Below, in pieces: positions 60,475 through 64,000 of a stretch of DNA of 64,000 bases. Made by a program: the position numbers and the translations under genes. The stretch spans positions 62,001 through 126,000 of the forward strand of contig JADMJJ010000017.1 in NCBI GenBank assembly GCA_018780645.1. Reading direction: 5' to 3'. The first letter of the stretch is position 1. Every line of letters starts with the position of its first letter. Source of the stretch: Burkholderiaceae bacterium. Lineage in GTDB: Bacteria > Pseudomonadota > Gammaproteobacteria > Burkholderiales > Burkholderiaceae_C. The notes beneath the pieces are model-generated. The model was not told where the DNA came from and did not search any database. It saw only the letters and a list, made by a program, of their open reading frames with translations.

Positions 60475-63315
60475 TCAAGCCTGGTTCAGGCTGCTGACCA
60501 CCTGCAGCTCACCGGCGTGCACGGCCTGTTCGGCGCCGCGCATCAGTCGCTCGAACAGCGAGCTGTGGTCCTGGCGCTCCTTGCCCATCAGGCCCACCCA
60601 GGCATTGCGGCCGGCGCGCTTGGCCATGTACAGGCCCTGGTCGGCCAGCTCCACCACCTGGTGCCAGCTGAGCAACTGCGGGTGCTTGGGGATGAAGGGG
60701 TAGCAGGCAAAGCCCAGTGAGCAGGTATTGGCCAGGTGCACCCCATCGCCAAGGTCGAAGTGGCGGTCGGCCACGGCCTTGCGTATGCGCTCGGCCAGGG
60801 TCGGTGCGTCCTCGCGCTTGCTGGCCCGCGCGACGACCAGGAACTCCTCGCCCCCCCAGCGCACCAGATAGTCTGACTCGCGGAACACCTCCAGCAGGCG
60901 CTCTCGCATCTGCACCAGCAGCCGGTCACCGACCGCATGGCCATGGTGGTCATTGACCTTCTTGAACTGGTCCAGGTCCACCATGAAGAAGATCAGGTCG
61001 TTGTCCGGGTTCGGCCCATGGCCGCCGGCTTTCAGCCACTCCTCATGCTGGCGCAGGGTGATGGCGACATCGCCGTCCAGCTGCTGCTGCAGAAAGCGTC
61101 GGTTGCGCAGGCCGGTCAGGGTGTCGGTCAGGCTGACCTGCTCCAGCGCGCTATTGGCCTGCTCCAGCTCCAGGTTCTTCTGCATCAGCTGCGCCTGGGT
61201 CTCGCGCAGCGTGCCCAGCGTGGCATGAAGCTGGCGGTAGGCGGCGGCATTGTCGAGCGCGATCGCGCCATAGGCGCAGAGGTTGCGGAAGATCAGCTGC
61301 TCGCGCTCGCCATAGGCCTGGGGGCGCGGCGACTGCAGGCTCATCACGCCCAGCAGCCTGTCATGCACGACCAGCGGCGCAAACAGCAGGCTCAGGGTCG
61401 GCAGGGTGCCCGGAATCAGCGTCGCGCAATCGGCATCTTCGGGGCTGATGTCAAGCTTGATCTCGCGCCGCTGGCGCGCGCACAGGGCGGTCTGCGTCGG
61501 GCTGTCGGCCAGGGCCAGCCGCCGGTGCGGGAGCGGTTTGCCGTCTTCCATGCCAAAGGCCATTTCCAGGGTGTCACCGGCCTCGTCGAGCAGGTAGACC
61601 ATGAAACAGGTGGCATCGAGCAGGCTGTGCACATGGCGGTCCAGGGCCTGGAACACGGCAGCCTGATCCAGATTGGCGGTGATCTCCTGGCCGATGGCCC
61701 CAAGCGTCAACAGGGTCATGCCGGTCTGCTGCAACACCTCGGCCCGGCCGGCCTCGGAGGCGGCCAACTGGCGCAGGTGCTCGGCTTCGGCGCGCGCCTG
61801 CTCGGTCTGGTGCTGGACCTGCATGACGATGGACAGATTGGTTGCCTTCTGGCTGCGGATCTTTTCACGCGCCTGGTTGGCCTGCTGGCTGACGTTGTAG
61901 GCGGACAGATAGGAGCCGACATTCGCGTACTCGCGCGCCAGTGCGTCGAGCAGATCGCCGGTGACCGAATAGCCCTCGATGCCGGCCGCCAGCTTCAGCG
62001 CCTGCTCCAGAAAGTGCAGCGGTGCATTGACCACCGCACCCTTGAGCTCGCATTGAAGGGTCGGCAGGGCAGCCGACACACCATCAGCGACCGCCATCGG
62101 CAGCGGCTGGCTGGCATGGATCTCGGCCAGCAGGCGCAGCAGCTCGATCTGGTGGAACACGTCGTGCTGCTCGCGGGCCAGGGCCAGGCCGCTGAGCGCC
62201 ACCTCGAGCGCCCGCAGCGGCTGGTCGAGGCGGAACAGGTTCTGCGCCTGGCCCAGCATGCCCATGATGTGGAAATCAGTCTGGCTCAGCGCCTCGGCAC
62301 GCTGCTGCACCTGGCAGTAGCAGTCGTAAGCCCGGCCATGGTCGCCCTGGGCATGGGCCAGGTGGCCGGCCGAGCACAGCGCGATGGCATAGGCGCGCGA
62401 GCCGGCCAGCGGCGCCAGCATCTGCAGCGCCTCGGCGAGCAGCTCCTGGCCGGCATCCAGCCGGCCCAGCTGCACCAGCGTATCGGCCGTCTGCTGCAGG
62501 CTGCGGCCCACGCTGGCCGGCCAGCCGGTGGGCCGGGCCAGGTCCAGGCTGCGTTGCATCCATTCCAGCGCGGCATGCTGGTCATTGAGGCTGCTCAGCT
62601 CATAGCCGGCATTGCTGGCGGCAACAATGGCGCGGCGGATCTGTCCGCTTTGCAGCGCCGCATCAAAGGCCTTGATCGCATGGGTCAGCGCACCACCCGG
62701 ATCGCCGGAAAACGAGCACATGGCGCTGCGATAGTCGCTGAGCACGGCCAGCAGGGCCGGTGGCGTCTGGCCGTCGATGGGCGGCAGCCGCCGATCCCAG
62801 CGCGCTGCGGCGAGGCGCCAGTTCTGGAAGGCCAGATGGCGCGCCAGCTCGCTCTCGATCAGCGCGAGGCGGCCATGGTCGGCCGCCTCGCGCGCCTGCA
62901 GGGCTGCGGCCTCCAGCTCTGCCTCGACGCGGTCGCGCCAGCCCTGATCGCCGGCGATGCAGCTGAGCAGCCAGTGCGCGTCCGCACAGCCGACGGGATC
63001 CCCCAGCGCGCCGAAGTCCTGCAGTGCCCGCTGCGCCAGTGCCTGCGCCTCGCCAAGTTCTGCATACAGCCATTTGGCCTCGCCATAGACCAGCTTCAAG
63101 CGCACCGCCAGGCCCCTGGTCTCGGCATCGTCCGCCCCGCGCAGCAGCGAACGGGCCCGGTCGGCCAGTTGCAGGGCCTGGGCGGTATCGCGTTGGCGCA
63201 AATACCAGGCAAGGGTGACCATGGCCAGCAGGCCGGCACGGTCGGGCTGGACCCCAAGGCCAGCCAGCCCAGCCTGCAGCCTCGCCACCTCGTCGTTCAG
63301 TGCAAACATCTCCAC
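60475..63315 (-). CDS. TPR-GAF-GGDEF diguanylate cyclase
   Basis: 946 residues if started at GTG 63315, which has GGGAG at 7 bases; ATG 63309 is two codons later. A helical TPR sensor fills ~1-470, then a coiled coil, a GAF domain (about 545-700; LGAIGQEITANLDQAA) and a GGDEF domain. Signature RWGGEEFLVVA is active, and an I-site RxxD (RESD) sits five residues before it, so product inhibition is expected. GGEEF context DLDQFKKVNDHHGHAVGD is complete. Soluble; makes c-di-GMP in response to an unknown cytoplasmic cue or to a TPR-bound partner. The GAF resembles that of the propeller kinase. Confidence 0.94.
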   Translation of the reverse strand: MEMFALNDEVARLQAGLAGLGVQPDRAGLLAMVTLAWYLRQRDTAQALQLADRARSLLRGADDAETRGLAVRLKLVYGEAKWLYAELGEAQALAQRALQDFGALGDPVGCADAHWLLSCIAGDQGWRDRVEAELEAAALQAREAADHGRLALIESELARHLAFQNWRLAAARWDRRLPPIDGQTPPALLAVLSDYRSAMCSFSGDPGGALTHAIKAFDAALQSGQIRRAIVAASNAGYELSSLNDQHAALEWMQRSLDLARPTGWPASVGRSLQQTADTLVQLGRLDAGQELLAEALQMLAPLAGSRAYAIALCSAGHLAHAQGDHGRAYDCYCQVQQRAEALSQTDFHIMGMLGQAQNLFRLDQPLRALEVALSGLALAREQHDVFHQIELLRLLAEIHASQPLPMAVADGVSAALPTLQCELKGAVVNAPLHFLEQALKLAAGIEGYSVTGDLLDALAREYANVGSYLSAYNVSQQANQAREKIRSQKATNLSIVMQVQHQTEQARAEAEHLRQLAASEAGRAEVLQQTGMTLLTLGAIGQEITANLDQAAVFQALDRHVHSLLDATCFMVYLLDEAGDTLEMAFGMEDGKPLPHRRLALADSPTQTALCARQRREIKLDISPEDADCATLIPGTLPTLSLLFAPLVVHDRLLGVMSLQSPRPQAYGEREQLIFRNLCAYGAIALDNAAAYRQLHATLGTLRETQAQLMQKNLELEQANSALEQVSLTDTLTGLRNRRFLQQQLDGDVAITLRQHEEWLKAGGHGPNPDNDLIFFMVDLDQFKKVNDHHGHAVGDRLLVQMRERLLEVFRESDYLVRWGGEEFLVVARASKREDAPTLAERIRKAVADRHFDLGDGVHLANTCSLGFACYPFIPKHPQLLSWHQVVELADQGLYMAKRAGRNAWVGLMGKERQDHSSLFERLMRGAEQAVHAGELQVVSSLNQA

Positions 63316-63499
63316 GGCACTACTCCCTGTCGCCTGTAGCACTTTGCACCGGAAGCGGCCGTTTGAACAGCGCACAAACCAGGGTTGAAGTCGCGGCGCA
63401 CAGCGCACAGCGTTGTAAAGAATTCAAAAGTGACGGGCAAAGCCCACTCTCGCACCAGACAATGCGGGCCTTGCCTCCGCCGCCAAGACCCATCCCGAC

Positions 63500-64000
63500 A
63501 TGCCCCCTGTACAGCTGCACCCACTCGCCCAAGCCCTGGCCCTGCTGGCCGCCAGCGGCTTCTTGACTCAAGCCCAGGCCCAGGCAACCATCCCCACTGC
63601 TGCAGCCTCGGCTCCGGCCAGCGCCGCCAGCGCACCAGCACGATCCGGGCCACGCCAGGTCCCTGCTGCCACGCCGGCCCAGCTTGAGAAGGTCGAAGTC
63701 AGCGGCACGGCCAGCGACACCGAGCAGCGTCGCAGCTCGACGGCAGCCAAGATCGTCATCAGCCGCGAGGAGATCGAGCGCTTTGGCGACAGCTCGGTCA
63801 GCGAGGTGCTCAAGCGCCTGCCCGGCGTGACCACCGGCGGGAGGCCGGGCCGCGGCGGCGATGTGCGCATGCGCGGCATGGGCGGCGGCTACACCCAGCT
63901 GCTGGTCAATGGCGAACGCATGCCGCCGGGCTTCTCGCTGGACAATCTGCCGCCCGATCAGCTCGAGCGCATCGAGGTGATGCGCGCGCCGACCGCCGAG
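63500..64000 (+). CDS. TonB-dependent receptor, N-terminal part (truncated by window edge)
   Basis: 167 residues are visible from ATG 63500. Signal peptide ALALLAASGFLTQAQAQA, then an Ala/Pro-rich linker and a plug domain: STAAKIVISREEIERFGD, SEVLKRLPGVTT, RMRGMGGGYTQLLVNGE, PPGFSLDNLPPDQLERIEV. The plug is clearly paralogous to that of the receptor at 44846. Ligand unknown. The barrel lies outside the window. Confidence 0.92.
   Translation, partial: MPPVQLHPLAQALALLAASGFLTQAQAQATIPTAAASAPASAASAPARSGPRQVPAATPAQLEKVEVSGTASDTEQRRSSTAAKIVISREEIERFGDSSVSEVLKRLPGVTTGGRPGRGGDVRMRGMGGGYTQLLVNGERMPPGFSLDNLPPDQLERIEVMRAPTAE

Overview
This is a GC-rich chromosomal stretch from a Gram-negative heterotroph, most likely a betaproteobacterium of the order Burkholderiales (Roseateles/Rubrivivax-like; family and genus are inference from gene content). 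Supporting signs are a PHB phasin with PhaR-type operators, a Liv-type ABC operon containing an acyl-CoA ligase, DbpA, SelO-MsrB, a PEP-CTERM protein, TonB receptors, many c-di-GMP proteins and two sigma-28 (flagellar) promoters. No rRNA, tRNA, CRISPR, prophage or plasmid functions were seen, and no stretch over 300 bases lacks a gene.

Layout. 1-6.6 kb (minus): edge-truncated membrane spermidine-synthase-like protein, GNAT, then a packed operon running HDAC-like deacetylase > thioesterase > nitroreductase > NhaD-like antiporter > 2-hydroxyacid dehydrogenase. 6.6-7.4 kb: phasin with two operators bracketing its promoter, and a terminator. 7.4-19.6 kb: patatin lipoprotein, orphan periplasmic binding protein, DUF4399 protein, Cache-HAMP-GAF-HD-GYP protein, TPR protein, DUF1993, a PAS hybrid kinase overlapping its HD-GYP response regulator, and YbiB. 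A REP-like inverted pair lies in the convergent gap before the Liv operon (19.7-26.7 kb, minus): acyl-CoA ligase > binding protein > hairpin > LivH > LivM > LivG > LivF.

26.8-30.7 kb (plus): SelO-MsrB, YciB-BolA-PpiC. 30.7-31.6 kb: a lone HUH/Y1 (REP-associated-like) transposase bounded by short inverted repeats. 31.7-37 kb: PhyH dioxygenase and nitrilase (minus), diverging from a queuosine-precursor pair (an unusual three-copy QueD and QueE with a foldable leader) and DbpA. 37.1-40.6 kb: degenerate tandem-GGDEF protein with an ABC exporter. 40.6-43.3 kb: two genes with sigma-28 promoters (an Ala/Gln-rich protein and a miniature flagellar-rod-like protein) around an MFS transporter and a ferredoxin. 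43.4-47.1 kb: chalcone-isomerase-fold protein, TonB receptor plus binding protein. 47.3-64 kb: YgiQ, PanB-PanC, a 14-blade propeller sensor kinase, VF530 protein, DUF3047, CorC/HlyC protein, serine hydrolase, PEP-CTERM protein, a TPR-GAF-GGDEF cyclase and the start of a second TonB receptor.

Themes. Cyclic-di-GMP is prominent: two intact HD-GYP proteins, one intact GGEEF cyclase with an I-site, and one tandem degenerate GGDEF protein that is probably a receptor. Several genes without a Shine-Dalgarno carry a -10-like hexamer ending exactly 6 nt before ATG, suggesting leaderless transcripts. The best candidates for something undescribed are the triple T-fold QueD with the switch-like queE leader, the sigma-28 pair of small unknown proteins, and the degenerate GGDEF/exporter pair.
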